From an uncultured Clostridium sp. (GTDB taxonomy: Bacteria; Bacillota; Clostridia; TANB77; CAG-508): 44,803 bases of DNA. The DNA lies in assembly GCA_947368535.1 (NCBI GenBank), contig CANBHY010000011.1, positions 1 to 44,803 on the forward strand. The letters are read 5' to 3'. The notes beneath the pieces are model-generated. The model was not told the origin of the DNA and ran no database searches. It saw only the letters and a list, made by a program, of their open reading frames with translations. The translations under genes were made by a program, and so were the position numbers. Shown one piece after another: positions 26,248-36,081 of the stretch; within the stretch, counting starts at the first letter, position 1, and every line of letters begins with the position of its first letter.

Positions 26248-27021
26248 TTGGTTACAATCAAATCAAAAAAAGAAATTGAACAAATGAAAGAAGCTTGCAA
26301 ATTAACTGCTCAAGTTCATGAAAAAATAAAAGAATATATAAAACCAGGTATATCTACATATGAGTTAGATCAAATAGCAGAAAAATTTATTCGAGAAAAT
26401 GGAGGAATTCCATCAGAAAAAAATTATCCAAGTGGAATACCAGGAGTACCAGATTTTCCAGGATCAATATGTGCATCAATAAATGATGAAATAATACATG
26501 GAATTCCTTCCAAAAAAGCTATCTTAAAAGAAGGTGACGTAGTTAGTTTTGATATAACAGCATATAAAAATGGATTTCATGGAGATGCAGCTAGAACTTA
26601 TATTGTGGGAAAACCTAAAACAGTAGAAGATCAGAAATTAGTAGAAGTTACAAAACAAGCATTTTTCGAAGGAATGAAATTTGCTAAAAAAGGATTTAGA
26701 GTTGGAGATATTTCTAATGCAATATATGAATATGTAACAAAAAATGGTTTTAGTATATTAAGAGAATTCCAAGGACATGGAATTGGAAGAGAAATGCACG
26801 AAGATCCAGGGATACCAAATTACGGAAAACCAGGTAGAGGAATGAGACTAGAACCAGGAATGACAATATGTATAGAACCTATGGTAATAGCAGGAAATAG
26901 AGAAATATTAGAGCTTGATGATGGCTGGACTATAGTTTCAGAAGATGGAACTAATGGAGCACATTATGAAAATACAATTTTAATTACAGAAAATGAACCT
27001 GAAATATTGACAATACCATAG
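26248..27021 (+). CDS. map: Methionine aminopeptidase, type I
   Basis: The start is the TTG at 26248, with AAGGAG 7 nt upstream. The 257-residue protein has the metal-ligand blocks in order: SFDITAYKNGFHGDAARTYI (two Asp), GHGIGREMHEDPGIPNYG (His), MTICIEPM (Glu), and DGTNGAHYENTILIT (Glu). It removes the initiator Met from new proteins. It lies 15 nt after adk in the standard secY-adk-map-infA order. Confidence 0.95.
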   Translation: MVTIKSKKEIEQMKEACKLTAQVHEKIKEYIKPGISTYELDQIAEKFIRENGGIPSEKNYPSGIPGVPDFPGSICASINDEIIHGIPSKKAILKEGDVVSFDITAYKNGFHGDAARTYIVGKPKTVEDQKLVEVTKQAFFEGMKFAKKGFRVGDISNAIYEYVTKNGFSILREFQGHGIGREMHEDPGIPNYGKPGRGMRLEPGMTICIEPMVIAGNREILELDDGWTIVSEDGTNGAHYENTILITENEPEILTIP

Positions 27022-27042
27022 AAATATTATATACTATATTAG

Positions 27043-27065
27043 CTTATTATTTCCAAAATAGTAAG
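27043..27065 (+). other. Hairpin ahead of infA
   Basis: CTTATTATTT (27043-27052) pairs with AAATAGTAAG (27056-27065) over a 3-nt loop with one G-U pair. It lacks a T run and sits about 20 nt before the GGAGG of infA. Confidence 0.4.
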
Positions 27066-27094
27066 AATTTTCAATTCATATTGGAGGAAAGAAA

Positions 27095-27313
27095 TTGTCA
27101 AAAGAAGATGTAATTGAAGTAGAAGGTACTGTTGTAGAGACATTACCAAATACAAATTTTAAGGTTGAATTAGATAACGGACATCAAGTATTAGCTCATA
27201 TCTCAGGAAAATTAAGAATGAATTACATTAAAATTTTACCAGGAGATAAAGTTAAAATAGAATTGTCACCATACGATTTAAGTAAAGGACGTATTACTTG
27301 GCGTGCAAAATAA
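27095..27313 (+). CDS. infA: Translation initiation factor IF-1
   Basis: The 72-residue OB-fold protein starts at the TTG at 27095 after GGAGG. It matches IF-1 throughout: [40 protein letters not shown], and [16 protein letters not shown]-1 blocks the A site during initiation. A TTG start is unusual for this gene and may lower its expression. Confidence 0.96.
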   Translation: MSKEDVIEVEGTVVETLPNTNFKVELDNGHQVLAHISGKLRMNYIKILPGDKVKIELSPYDLSKGRITWRAK

Positions 27314-27387
27314 AAGAACCCACTTATGTAGGTTACGCTACATATTTTAAATAAATGAAATATATATAAGCAGAGGTGAAAAAGAAG

Positions 27388-27501
27388 ATGAAAGTAAGAC
27401 CATCAGTTAAAAAAATATGTGAAAAATGTAAAGTAATAAAAAGAAAAGGAGTAATCAGAGTAATCTGTGAAAATCCAAAACATAAACAAAGACAAGGATA
27501 A
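27388..27501 (+). CDS. rpmJ: 50S ribosomal protein L36
   Basis: A 37-residue reading frame, [20 protein letters not shown] followed by [17 protein letters not shown]. Cys11, Cys14, Cys27 and His32 form the zinc site of the standard C+ type L36. GAGGTG lies 9 nt upstream of the ATG. It sits in its canonical place between infA and rpsM. Confidence 0.96.
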   Translation: MKVRPSVKKICEKCKVIKRKGVIRVICENPKHKQRQG

Positions 27502-27516
27502 TTAAATACAAAATTA

Positions 27517-27595
27517 GGGCTAATACAAAAGTAGTAGCCCATATCATGTTGTAAATAGATATAAGAATTGTTGCGGCTGAATTAGATTCTTATAT
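27517..27595 (+). other. Two hairpins between rpmJ and rpsM
   Basis: GGGCTA (27517-27522) pairs with TAGCCC (27535-27540). ATATAAGAAT (27559-27568) pairs with ATTCTTATAT (27586-27595). The 188-nt gap continues with an AT-rich stretch up to the rpsM ribosome binding site. No T run directly follows either stem. This could be an internal regulatory leader for the alpha part (rpsM-rpsK-rpsD-rpoA-rplQ). Confidence 0.4.
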
Positions 27596-27689
27596 TTATT
27601 ATATAAATAAAACAATCCAGTTTAATTACATTTCAATTATACTAATTAAACTATAACTAATTAAAAAAAATTTGGAGGTGCAAAAATTT

Positions 27690-28061
27690 ATGGCTCGTAT
27701 AGCAGGAGTTGACTTACCTAGAGAAAAAAGAGTAGAAGTTGGACTAACATATGTTTATGGTATAGGTCTATCTAGTTCTCAAAAAATCTTAAAAGTAGCT
27801 GGAATCAATCCAGACACTAGAGTAAAAGATTTATCTGATGAAGATGTAAACAAAATAAGAAAAGCTATGGAAGGATACAAAGTTGAAGGGGACTTAAGAA
27901 GAGAAATAGCTTTAAACATCAAAAGACTTACAGAAATCGGATGCTACAGAGGAATTAGACACAGAAGAGGTTTACCAGTTAGAGGACAAAGAACAAAAAC
28001 TAATGCTCGTACTAGAAAAGGTCCTAGAAAAGTAGTAAGTAGAAGCAAAAAAGCTAACTAA
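27690..28061 (+). CDS. rpsM: 30S ribosomal protein S13
   Basis: The start is the ATG at 27690, 9 nt after GGAGGTG; upstream in-frame codons lie in the leader. The 123-residue protein shows [35 protein letters not shown], and [21 protein letters not shown]13 bridges the subunits at the 30S head. Confidence 0.97.
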   Translation: MARIAGVDLPREKRVEVGLTYVYGIGLSSSQKILKVAGINPDTRVKDLSDEDVNKIRKAMEGYKVEGDLRREIALNIKRLTEIGCYRGIRHRRGLPVRGQRTKTNARTRKGPRKVVSRSKKAN

Positions 28062-28099
28062 TAGCTATTCAAAAAATTAAAGGAGGATAAGCAAAGAAA

Positions 28100-28495
28100 A
28101 TGGCTAAAAATGTAACTAAAAAACCAGTAGCTAGAAGAAATAGAAAAAACATTGAAAGTGGAGCAGCACATATTCATTCTAGTTTTAATAATACAATTGT
28201 TACAATAACAGATACTCAAGGTAATGTAATATCTTGGGCAAGTGCTGGTGGACTTGGATTTAAAGGTTCAAGAAAAAGCACACCATTTGCAGCAGGTCAA
28301 GCAGCAGAAACTGCATCAAAAGCAGCAATGGAACATGGATTAAAAACTGTAGAAGTATATGTTAAAGGTCCAGGTTCAGGAAGAGAAGCTGCAATAAGAT
28401 CACTACAAACAGCAGGTTTGGAAATTACAATGATTAAAGATGTAACTCCAATCCCACACAATGGTTGTAGACCACCAAAAAGAAGAAGAGTTTAA
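28100..28495 (+). CDS. rpsK: 30S ribosomal protein S11
   Basis: The 131-residue protein has [38 protein letters not shown], and [20 protein letters not shown] with a [13 protein letters not shown] ending. S11 lines the platform at the E site. AAAGGAGG precedes the ATG at some distance. Confidence 0.97.
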   Translation: MAKNVTKKPVARRNRKNIESGAAHIHSSFNNTIVTITDTQGNVISWASAGGLGFKGSRKSTPFAAGQAAETASKAAMEHGLKTVEVYVKGPGSGREAAIRSLQTAGLEITMIKDVTPIPHNGCRPPKRRRV

Positions 28496-28531
28496 TTTTT
28501 ATAAAGTAATATTTAGAGAGAGGTGTAATAA

Positions 28532-29158
28532 ATGGCAAGATATAAAGACGAACAATGTCGTATATGCCGTAGAGAAGGTCAAAAGCTATTCTTAAAAGGT
28601 TGCAGATGTTATTCAGATAAATGTAGCGTAACTAGAAGAAACTACGCTCCTGGACAACATGGACAAAAGAAAGCTAAACTTTCTGAATACGGAACACAAT
28701 TAAGAGAAAAACAAAAAACAAAATCATTCTATGGTGTTGGAGAAAAACAATTTAGAGGATATTTTGAAATGGCTTCTAATAAAAAAGGAATCACAGGTGA
28801 AAACTTACTTCAAATATTAGAAAGCAGATTAGATAACGTTGTATATAGAATGGGATTCGGAGTTTCTAGACCACAAGCTAGACAACTTGTAACTCATGGA
28901 AATATAGAGGTTAATGGTAGAAAAGTAGATATAGCATCTTACTTAGTAAAAGCTGGAGATATAGTAGCTATCAGAGAAGTTAGAAAAGAAAATCCAGTTG
29001 TTAAAGAAAATGTTGAAAACAATAGCGTTAGACCACTACCAGAATGGCTAGAAGTAGACAAAGAAAAAATGTCTGGTAAAGTTGTTAGATTAGCAAATAG
29101 AGAAGATATTGATTTACCAGTTGAGGAACACTTAATAGTTGAGCTTTATTCTAAATAA
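28532..29158 (+). CDS. rpsD: 30S ribosomal protein S4, zinc-type
   Basis: The 208-residue protein has an N-terminal zinc site: Cys9, Cys12, Cys26 and Cys31, with Cys24 as an extra neighbour. An S4 RNA-binding domain follows (about 95-160; [20 protein letters not shown]). S4 nucleates 30S assembly and, in many bacteria, represses the alpha operon by binding an mRNA pseudoknot. AGAGAGGTG precedes the ATG. Confidence 0.97.
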   Translation: MARYKDEQCRICRREGQKLFLKGCRCYSDKCSVTRRNYAPGQHGQKKAKLSEYGTQLREKQKTKSFYGVGEKQFRGYFEMASNKKGITGENLLQILESRLDNVVYRMGFGVSRPQARQLVTHGNIEVNGRKVDIASYLVKAGDIVAIREVRKENPVVKENVENNSVRPLPEWLEVDKEKMSGKVVRLANREDIDLPVEEHLIVELYSK

Positions 29159-29223
29159 TAAAATAAGAATCAAAGATATTATTTTCGTTTTAATAGATTT
29201 AATAAAGGAAAATATAAAAAAGG

Positions 29224-29244
29224 TGAGAAACCTTACGTTTCTCA
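29224..29244 (+). other. Hairpin just before the rpoA ribosome binding site
   Basis: TGAGAAAC (29224-29231), loop CTTAC and GTTTCTCA (29237-29244) form a perfect 8-bp stem, 5 nt before GGAGG of rpoA, in a gap of about 100 nt. It may insulate or tune rpoA translation within the operon. Confidence 0.45.
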
Positions 29245-29260
29245 AAATGGAGGTAAATAA

Positions 29261-30208
29261 ATGATAGAATTTGAAAAGCCAAACATCAAATGCGTAGAGA
29301 CAGATGAAAAAAGAAATTATTCAAAGTTTGTATGCGAGCCACTAGAACGTGGTTATGGAATGACAATTGGAAATTCACTAAGAAGAATTTTATTATCATC
29401 ACTACCAGGAGCTGCAATAACAAGTACAAAAATTGATGGCGTAGTTCATGAATTTTCAACAGTACCAGGAGTTGTAGAAGATGTTCCTGAATTAATAGTT
29501 AATCTAAAATGTGTTAGATTAAAAATGCATGATAATGAAGATAAAAATATTAGTATTAATTTCAAAGGACCAGGAGAAGTAAAAGCTGGAGATATTATTA
29601 CTGATAGTGGGATAGAAATATTAAATCCTGAATTACATATTGCTACAGTTGAAGAAGGAGAAACTCTTCATATGGAAATGACAGTAGCTAGAGGTAGAGG
29701 ATACAATACTGCGGATAAAAACAAAACTGAAGATATGGCGTTAGGTACATTACCAATTGATTCAATATTTACACCAGTTAAAAAAGTAAATTATAAAGTA
29801 GAAAATACTAGAGTTGGACAAAGAGTAGACTATGATAAACTAACAATTGAAGTATGGACAGACGGAAGTTTAAAACCATTTGAATCATTAAGTTTAGCCG
29901 CAAAAGTTATGTCAAGTCATTTAGAATTATTCATTGACTTATCAGAAGCTGCTAAAAATACTCAAGTAATGGTAGAAAAAGAAGAATCTAAGAAAGAAAA
30001 AGTATTAGAGATGCCGATAGAAGAATTAGAATTATCAGTTAGATCATACAATTGTTTAAAAAGAGCTGGAATATCAACAGTTGAAGATTTAGCTAATAAA
30101 TCACAAGAAGATATGATGAAAGTTAGAAACTTAGGAAAAAAATCACTAGATGAAGTAACTAATAAATTAATTGCTTTAGGTTTAGGATTTTCATCAAACG
30201 AAGACTAA
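29261..30208 (+). CDS. rpoA: RNA polymerase alpha subunit
   Basis: The 315-residue protein has the dimerising N-terminal domain ([20 protein letters not shown], then [20 protein letters not shown]) and a C-terminal domain after a charged linker (about 245-315; [20 protein letters not shown], then [11 protein letters not shown]) that binds UP elements and activators. GGAGG precedes the ATG. Its place after rpsD is canonical. Confidence 0.97.
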   Translation: MIEFEKPNIKCVETDEKRNYSKFVCEPLERGYGMTIGNSLRRILLSSLPGAAITSTKIDGVVHEFSTVPGVVEDVPELIVNLKCVRLKMHDNEDKNISINFKGPGEVKAGDIITDSGIEILNPELHIATVEEGETLHMEMTVARGRGYNTADKNKTEDMALGTLPIDSIFTPVKKVNYKVENTRVGQRVDYDKLTIEVWTDGSLKPFESLSLAAKVMSSHLELFIDLSEAAKNTQVMVEKEESKKEKVLEMPIEELELSVRSYNCLKRAGISTVEDLANKSQEDMMKVRNLGKKSLDEVTNKLIALGLGFSSNED

Positions 30209-30231
30209 GAAAAAGGAAGGTGAGATAAGAA

Positions 30232-30741
30232 GTGGCAGGTACAAGAAAACTTGGAAAACCAACTGATCAAAGAATAGCAATGTTAAAAACTCAAACAACA
30301 GATTTATTATTAAATGGAAAAATAAGAACAACAGAAGCTAGAGCAAAAGAAATCAAATCAATCGTTGATAGTATAATAGCATTAGCTGTTAAAGAAAAAG
30401 ATAATTTTGAAGAAGTAGAAGTAAAAGTTGTTAAAGCTAAATTAGATAGCAAAGGACATAAAGTTACTGAAAAAGCTACAAGTAAAAATGGTAAAGATTA
30501 CTTAAAAGTAGTTAAAGAAGAAAAAAAGGAAAAAAGACAAAAAGATATGCCATCAAGATTAAATGCTAGAAGAAAAATAATGAGAAAAGTTAACAAAGTA
30601 GAAGGAACAGATGTAATGGCTAAATTATTTGGAGAAATAGCTAGCAAATATGAAGGAAGACAAGGTGGATATACACGTATATTAAAATGCGAAAACAGAA
30701 AAGGAGATAACGCAACAGAAGTTATCTTAGAATTAGTTTAA
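30232..30741 (+). CDS. rplQ: 50S ribosomal protein L17 with an internal insertion
   Basis: The start is the GTG at 30232, preceded by GGAAGGTG. The 169 residues carry the family blocks RKLGKPTDQRIAMLKTQTTD and LLLNGKIRTTEARAKEIKS at the N-terminus, and RKIMRKVNKVEGTDVMAKLF and GGYTRILKCENRKGDNA at the C-terminus. Between them, about residues 62-108 form a Lys-rich insertion (VEVKVVKAKLDSKGHKVTEK and following). Typical bacterial L17 has 110-130 residues. L17 lies at the 50S tunnel exit. It is the last gene before the terminator. Confidence 0.95.
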   Translation: MAGTRKLGKPTDQRIAMLKTQTTDLLLNGKIRTTEARAKEIKSIVDSIIALAVKEKDNFEEVEVKVVKAKLDSKGHKVTEKATSKNGKDYLKVVKEEKKEKRQKDMPSRLNARRKIMRKVNKVEGTDVMAKLFGEIASKYEGRQGGYTRILKCENRKGDNATEVILELV

Positions 30742-30745
30742 TAAT

Positions 30746-30784
30746 AAAAAAAGCGGGGCTTATGAGAAACCCGTTTTTTTTTTT
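30746..30784 (+). terminator. Terminator of the ribosomal cluster
   Basis: An A run leads into CGGG (30754-30757) and CCCG (30770-30773), then eleven T residues. The A and T runs extend the stem. It closes the S10-spc-alpha cluster. Confidence 0.85.
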
Positions 30785-30848
30785 ACATTAAAATTCGAAT
30801 AATGGCGAAAAAAATAAAAAATCATATTATATATTAGGTGATGAATAT

Positions 30849-31160
30849 ATGACAGAAATAATAAATTTAATAGTAATACTAATTGCTATATATGGTTGGT
30901 ATATATTTATAAAAGATTTACTAAACACATACATCTATAAAAATATGAAAATAGATACTAATATAAAAATGAAAATAATAATAAAAAATCAAGAAGAAAA
31001 TATTGAAATGATAATTAAGAAAATTAAAAATGAATTTGAAGAAATAAAAGATCTAGAAATTATAGATGATAATTCAGAAGACAAGACATATGAAATATTA
31101 AGTAAAATTCAAAAGAAAAATCACAATATAAATATAAGAAAAATAAATGAAATATTGTAA
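30849..31160 (+). CDS. Membrane-anchored GT2-like fragment protein
   Basis: The 103-residue protein has one N-terminal membrane helix (about residues 5-25) followed by a short domain. The region IKMKIIIKNQEENIEMIIKK and EIIDDNSEDKTYEIL resembles the first Rossmann half of family 2 glycosyltransferases, where the DDxSxDxT motif binds nucleotide-sugar, but the catalytic half is missing. Small proteins of this shape occur ahead of recD2 in other Clostridia, so it may be a defined short family and not a relic. Role unknown. The start has GGTG 5 nt upstream. Confidence 0.55.
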   Translation: MTEIINLIVILIAIYGWYIFIKDLLNTYIYKNMKIDTNIKMKIIIKNQEENIEMIIKKIKNEFEEIKDLEIIDDNSEDKTYEILSKIQKKNHNINIRKINEIL

Positions 31161-31204
31161 AAAAAACATTTTTTTGATAGACTACATAAGAAAAGGAACA
31201 GATT

Positions 31205-33431
31205 ATGAAATTAGAAGGTCAATTAGAAGAAATTATATATCAAAATGAAACTAATAGTTATACAATTGCTGAATTATCAACAGAAGAAGAAATATTTACA
31301 GTAGTTGGATATTTACCTTTTATAAATGAGGGAGACTACCTAAGTTTAGAAGGAAAATTTGTTACACATCAAGATTATGGTAGACAATTTAAGATAGATA
31401 CATTTGAAAAAAAGCTACCTGAAAGCAAAGAAGCTTTGGAAAAATATTTAGCAAGTGGAGTAATAAAAGGTATAGGACCAAGCACAGCTAAAAAAATTGT
31501 AGATACATTCGGAGAAGAAACCATAACAATATTTAAGTTCGAGCCAGAAAAGTTAGCACAGATAAAAGGAATATCAGTGCAAGGTGCAAAAGAAATGGCA
31601 GAAGAATTTAATTCTAAATGGGACCTATGGCAAATAGTAGGTTTTTTAGAGAAATTTGGTATAAATGCAAGCAACAGTAAAAAAGTGTATGAAGCACTAG
31701 GAGAAGATGCAATTGAAGAAATAAAGAAGAATCCATATGTATTAGTTGATATAACATATGGAGTAGATTTCTTTAAAATAGATAAAATGGCATTAGAAAT
31801 AGGAATAGATGTAAATAGTTATCAAAGAATAGGTGCTGGAATTAGATATGGACTGATACTAGCAAGTTATAATGGCAATACATGCGTAGAAAAAGAAGCA
31901 TTATATGAATTTGTAAAAAATAAACTATCAACAAAAGAAGAATATATAGATGAAGTAGTAATTAATCTTAAAATGACAGGAAAAATCGTAGAAGAAAAAA
32001 TAGATAATAAAGAGTGGATATTTTTAGAAGAATTTTGCAGAATAGAAAAAAACATTGCAACAAGATTATATATGATGCAAAAAACACAAAATATAAAACA
32101 TATAAAGTCATTTAATTCGTTTTTAGACAAAGAAGAATCTTTATTAGCAATTACACTATCACCTAAACAAAAAGAAGCATTAAAACAGGTAAATAAATCG
32201 AATGTAAGCATAATAACTGGTGGACCAGGTACACGGAAAAACAACAATTATAAAAGCTTTAATAGATATATATAAAGCTAATAAATATAAAGTAGTATTA
32301 TGTGCACCAACAGGTAGAGCTGCAAAAAGAATGTCAGAGTCGACAGGAGAAGAAGCAAAAACAATACATAGATTATTAGATATTGGAAAAATAGAAGATA
32401 ATAAATTAGAAAATATCGATACAGATTTTGCACCAATAGATGCAGACGTAATTGTTATAGATGAGATGTCTATGGTGGATATATTTCTTATGAACTACAT
32501 AACAAAAGCAATATATATGGGAACAAAATTAGTACTAGTTGGTGACAGTAATCAGTTACCTTCTGTAGGTCCTGGAAGTGTATTAAAAGATATAATAGAA
32601 TCTGAAAAAATTCCGATTACTAATTTAGATAAAATTTTCAGACAAGCTGCACAGAGTAAAATTATTTTAAATGCTCACCAAGTAAATAAAGGAGAAAGTT
32701 TTATTTCTAAAGAAGAAGCTGAAAATACTAATGAAGACTTCTTTTTTATAAAACAAATATCTTCCGAAAAAATGCTAGAACAAGTTATATCACTTACTAC
32801 AGGAAGATTACAAAAATTCGGAAATTATGACTTTTATCAAAATATGCAGATATTAACACCAACTAAAAAGGGACCACTAGGAACTAAAGAATTAAATAAA
32901 ACTTTGCAAGCTAATATAAATCCAGAAAGTGAATCTAAAAAAGAAAAGAAATTTGGAGATACAACTTTTAGAGAAGGCGACAGAGTAATGCAAATTAAAA
33001 ATAATTATGATATTTTTTGGGATAGAACTATAGATGGAATCTATGAAAATTCAACAGGTGTATTTAATGGAGAAATAGGAAGAATAGAAAAAATAGACTT
33101 ATCAGAAAGACAAGTAAAAGTAGTTTTTGATGATGAAAAAAATGTATGGTATCAATTTTCTGAGTTAGATCAGCTAGAACTAGCATATAGCATAACAATA
33201 CATAAATCACAAGGAAGCGAATTTGATGTAGTAATAATAGTAGCACCACAAGCAGCACCAATGCTACTTACAAGAAATTTATTATATACAGCAATAACAA
33301 GAGCTAAAAAGTTATTAGTAATAGTAGGAAGTAAAAATACTATAGACTTTATGATCCAAAATGTAGATAGCAAAAAAAGAAATACGGGATTAAAATCAAA
33401 AATAAGTGATTTACTAAAAGAAATAAATTAG
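31205..33431 (+). pseudogene. recD2: RecD2-type helicase, +1 frameshift in the Walker A motif
   Basis: The first reading frame (31205 to a stop at 32275) covers the RecD2 N-terminus: an OB-like start, tandem helix-hairpin-helix motifs (GVIKGIGPSTAKKI, IKGISVQGAKEMAEEF), and ITGGPGT, then fails as RKNNNY. A second frame continues with GKTTIIKALI, VVLCAPTGRAAKRM, VIDEMSMVD and a C-terminal SF1B helicase core ending VAPQAAPMLLTRNLLYTAIT. Removing the C at 32234 joins them into about 741 residues with a perfect GPGTGKT motif. RecD2 is a 5'-3' DNA helicase in repair and fork maintenance. As given, the gene is broken, though the rest is conserved, so a recent mutation or a base-call error is likely. 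Confidence 0.85.
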
Positions 33432-33465
33432 ATATAATAAAACATAGGCATAATACTAAATAAAA

Positions 33466-34101
33466 ATGTTAGAAAAACTTATAGAATTAATATTTCCAAC
33501 ATCTTGTGCAATATGTGGAAAACTATATAAAAAAACAATATGCCCAATATGTTATAGAAGTTTAAAACCAGAGATTAAAACAAAGAAAATCAAAGAAGAA
33601 AATTTTAACTTATATTTTATTAGTTTTTATGAAGGAAAAATAAAAAAACTAATATTGCAATTTAAATTTAAAGAAAAAGCATACCTAAATGAATTATTTA
33701 CAGAATTAATAATACGAGATAATAAATTAAAGAACATAATAGAAGAATATGACTTTATAGTGCCAGTTCCGATGTATAAATTAAACAAAATTTCAAGAGG
33801 ATATAATCAAACAGAGTTAATAGCTAGCAAACTAGAAAATAAATTAAAAATAAAAAAGCTAGTATGTTTAGAAAAAATAAAACAAAATAAAAAACAAAGT
33901 TTATTATCGGAAAAAGAAAGAAAAACTAATATTATAAATGTATATAAACTGGTGAATAAAAATATAGCAAACAAAAAGGTATTGTTAATTGATGACATAT
34001 ATACAACAGGAAGTACAGCAAAAGAATGCATAAAAGAATTACAAAAAGGAAAACCAAAGAAAGCTGATGTATTAGTAATTAGCAAAAGCAAGAAAGGATA
34101 A
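33466..34101 (+). CDS. comFC: ComF-family protein (ComFC-like phosphoribosyltransferase fold)
   Basis: The 211 residues carry an N-terminal zinc finger (Cys14, Cys17, Cys26, Cys29) and a phosphoribosyltransferase-like domain with the PRPP motif VLLIDDIYTTGSTAKEC. The middle block VPVPMYKLNKISRGYNQTEL is diagnostic. ComFC is needed for DNA uptake in competent bacteria and acts with the ComFA helicase, which is not in this window. The upstream ribosome binding site is weak (no clear GGAGG), and the gene follows recD2 by 34 nt. Confidence 0.87.
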   Translation: MLEKLIELIFPTSCAICGKLYKKTICPICYRSLKPEIKTKKIKEENFNLYFISFYEGKIKKLILQFKFKEKAYLNELFTELIIRDNKLKNIIEEYDFIVPVPMYKLNKISRGYNQTELIASKLENKLKIKKLVCLEKIKQNKKQSLLSEKERKTNIINVYKLVNKNIANKKVLLIDDIYTTGSTAKECIKELQKGKPKKADVLVISKSKKG

Positions 34102-34105
34102 AAAA

Positions 34106-36064
34106 TTGGAAGATTTAGTTGAAAGTATATTAGATTATGTAAGAGCAGATTATACAGACTACGCAGTTATGATAAATGGTGAATGGGGTAGTGGAAAAAC
34201 ATATTTCTGGAATCATCAAATAAAAAACAAGATTGAGTCACTACAATTAAACGGAAAAAAATACACCACTATTTACATGTCTTTATATGGAATATCGAAC
34301 TTAGAAGAAATAAGTAAAAAGATATTTATTGAAACAACACAATTAATGAATAAAAACGTAAAAAAATATATGGACTCTCATGGGCAAACAACAATACCAG
34401 AATATGCTAAAACTGGATTAGATATGGCAAACTTTTTTGGAGTGACAAAAAATGGTGAAAAAGTAGATTATGGAGACTTTTTCTCAACAGATGATAAAGT
34501 GTTATGTTTTGATGATCTAGAAAGAGCAAACGTAGACGTTGTAGATATTTTAGGTTATATAAATAACTTTGTAGAACATGATCATATAAAAACAATAATC
34601 ATTTGTAATGAAAAAGAACTATCAACAAAGTTTAAAAGTTCAAACTTAGAAATGAAAACATTTATTGCTACTTATCTTTTAGATAAACAAAATGAATTGA
34701 CTAAAACAGTTGATAAACCAATGGTTGAAAAAATTAGAGACAAGATAGAATATGTTTTCGATAATGCCAATGATTATGAAAGAATAAAAGAAAAATTAAT
34801 AGGTGAAACATTTGAATATGCGCCTAAATTTAACTATATAATTAATGGACTATTATACAGGTTTGAAAATAATCCAGATTTAGTAAGATTCTTAAGAGAA
34901 AATACTAATTTAATTATTTCAACATTTAACAAAAGTGGAACAAGAAATTTAAGAATATTAAAACATGCATTAAATGACTTTAAAAAGATTTTTGAAACTG
35001 TAAATAAAGCATATCCAAATAGTAAATTAAGAGTTTTACAAACAATGTTGATATTTACTATAGCAGTATCTTTTGAAATAAAAGCTGGAAAAGTAACAAA
35101 AAATAAATTCGTCAATATTAATAGTAATGAAGAATATAAAGCAATATTAGTATCATCTAGAGTATTGATGGATAATAGACAATTTTATATAAAAGAATTT
35201 GATAATAACTATTATTTTAATTTTAAATCAGAATATAGATTTTTTAAATTTATAGAAGTATATGTCAGAACCAGAATATTTGACATGAAAGAACTAAAAA
35301 AAGATATGGACGCTATTATTAATACAATAGACACAGAAAAATTGCCAGGATATAAACGACTTCTTACAGAAGAATATTGGAAAATATCTGATGAGCAATT
35401 TCCAAAAATAATAGAAGAAGTAATAAAAGAAGTAAATGCAGGAACACTACAACTAATAGAAATAGTAAAACTATTTTCATATTTTAGTTATTTTATAAAA
35501 AGAGAACTAATTTCAAATGATATGAAAGAAACAAAATTATTATTTTTAGAGGGAATGGATAAAGCTGTAAAAACTTCAAAATATTGTGAAAATGTAGAAG
35601 AGGAATTATCTAGAATAGGAATAAACGAGAATGGCCCAGAAATGGATGAAATACTTAAACATTTCGAAGAATTAAATAACCAACTAGAAGAAAAAATGTA
35701 TAAAGAAAAAGCAGAAGAAATATTTAGATATATTCCAATACAAATGGAACAATTTTATGATAGATTTGAAAGTGAATGCATGGACTTTCCAATATTTAAA
35801 TATTATGATGCATACAGAATGTTCCAAAGAATTACTTGTGCAAGTAATGAAGACATAGTAAGAATAAAAGAAATTTTAATAGATAGAGCTAAAAGAAATA
35901 CAGAAATATTGACATCAGAATATAAATTTATGAAAAAATTAAAAACTGTTCTTGAAGATTACTGTAAAGGAAAAGAAAATACTATCAAAAATGTTATGTT
36001 ACGAGAATTTTCAAGAGATATAGGTACAGTAATAGATTTATATAAACCACCAATTTTTTCTTAA
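34106..36064 (+). CDS. KAP-family P-loop NTPase
   Basis: The start is the TTG at 34106, after AGAAAGGA, only 4 nt behind comFC. The 652 residues have Walker A NGEWGSGKT (24-32) and Walker B VLCFDDLER (132-140), with a downstream LLDKQNELTKTV helix as in KAP NTPases. The remaining about 400 residues form a long alpha-helical C-terminal region. There is no obvious pair of membrane helices, unlike many KAP proteins. KAP NTPases include phage-exclusion and membrane-linked signalling proteins. No partner nuclease or sensor gene is next to it, so a defence role is only a possibility. It may be co-transcribed with comFC. Confidence 0.7.
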   Translation: MEDLVESILDYVRADYTDYAVMINGEWGSGKTYFWNHQIKNKIESLQLNGKKYTTIYMSLYGISNLEEISKKIFIETTQLMNKNVKKYMDSHGQTTIPEYAKTGLDMANFFGVTKNGEKVDYGDFFSTDDKVLCFDDLERANVDVVDILGYINNFVEHDHIKTIIICNEKELSTKFKSSNLEMKTFIATYLLDKQNELTKTVDKPMVEKIRDKIEYVFDNANDYERIKEKLIGETFEYAPKFNYIINGLLYRFENNPDLVRFLRENTNLIISTFNKSGTRNLRILKHALNDFKKIFETVNKAYPNSKLRVLQTMLIFTIAVSFEIKAGKVTKNKFVNINSNEEYKAILVSSRVLMDNRQFYIKEFDNNYYFNFKSEYRFFKFIEVYVRTRIFDMKELKKDMDAIINTIDTEKLPGYKRLLTEEYWKISDEQFPKIIEEVIKEVNAGTLQLIEIVKLFSYFSYFIKRELISNDMKETKLLFLEGMDKAVKTSKYCENVEEELSRIGINENGPEMDEILKHFEELNNQLEEKMYKEKAEEIFRYIPIQMEQFYDRFESECMDFPIFKYYDAYRMFQRITCASNEDIVRIKEILIDRAKRNTEILTSEYKFMKKLKTVLEDYCKGKENTIKNVMLREFSRDIGTVIDLYKPPIFS

Positions 36065-36081
36065 ACAATAATTAACAATCC

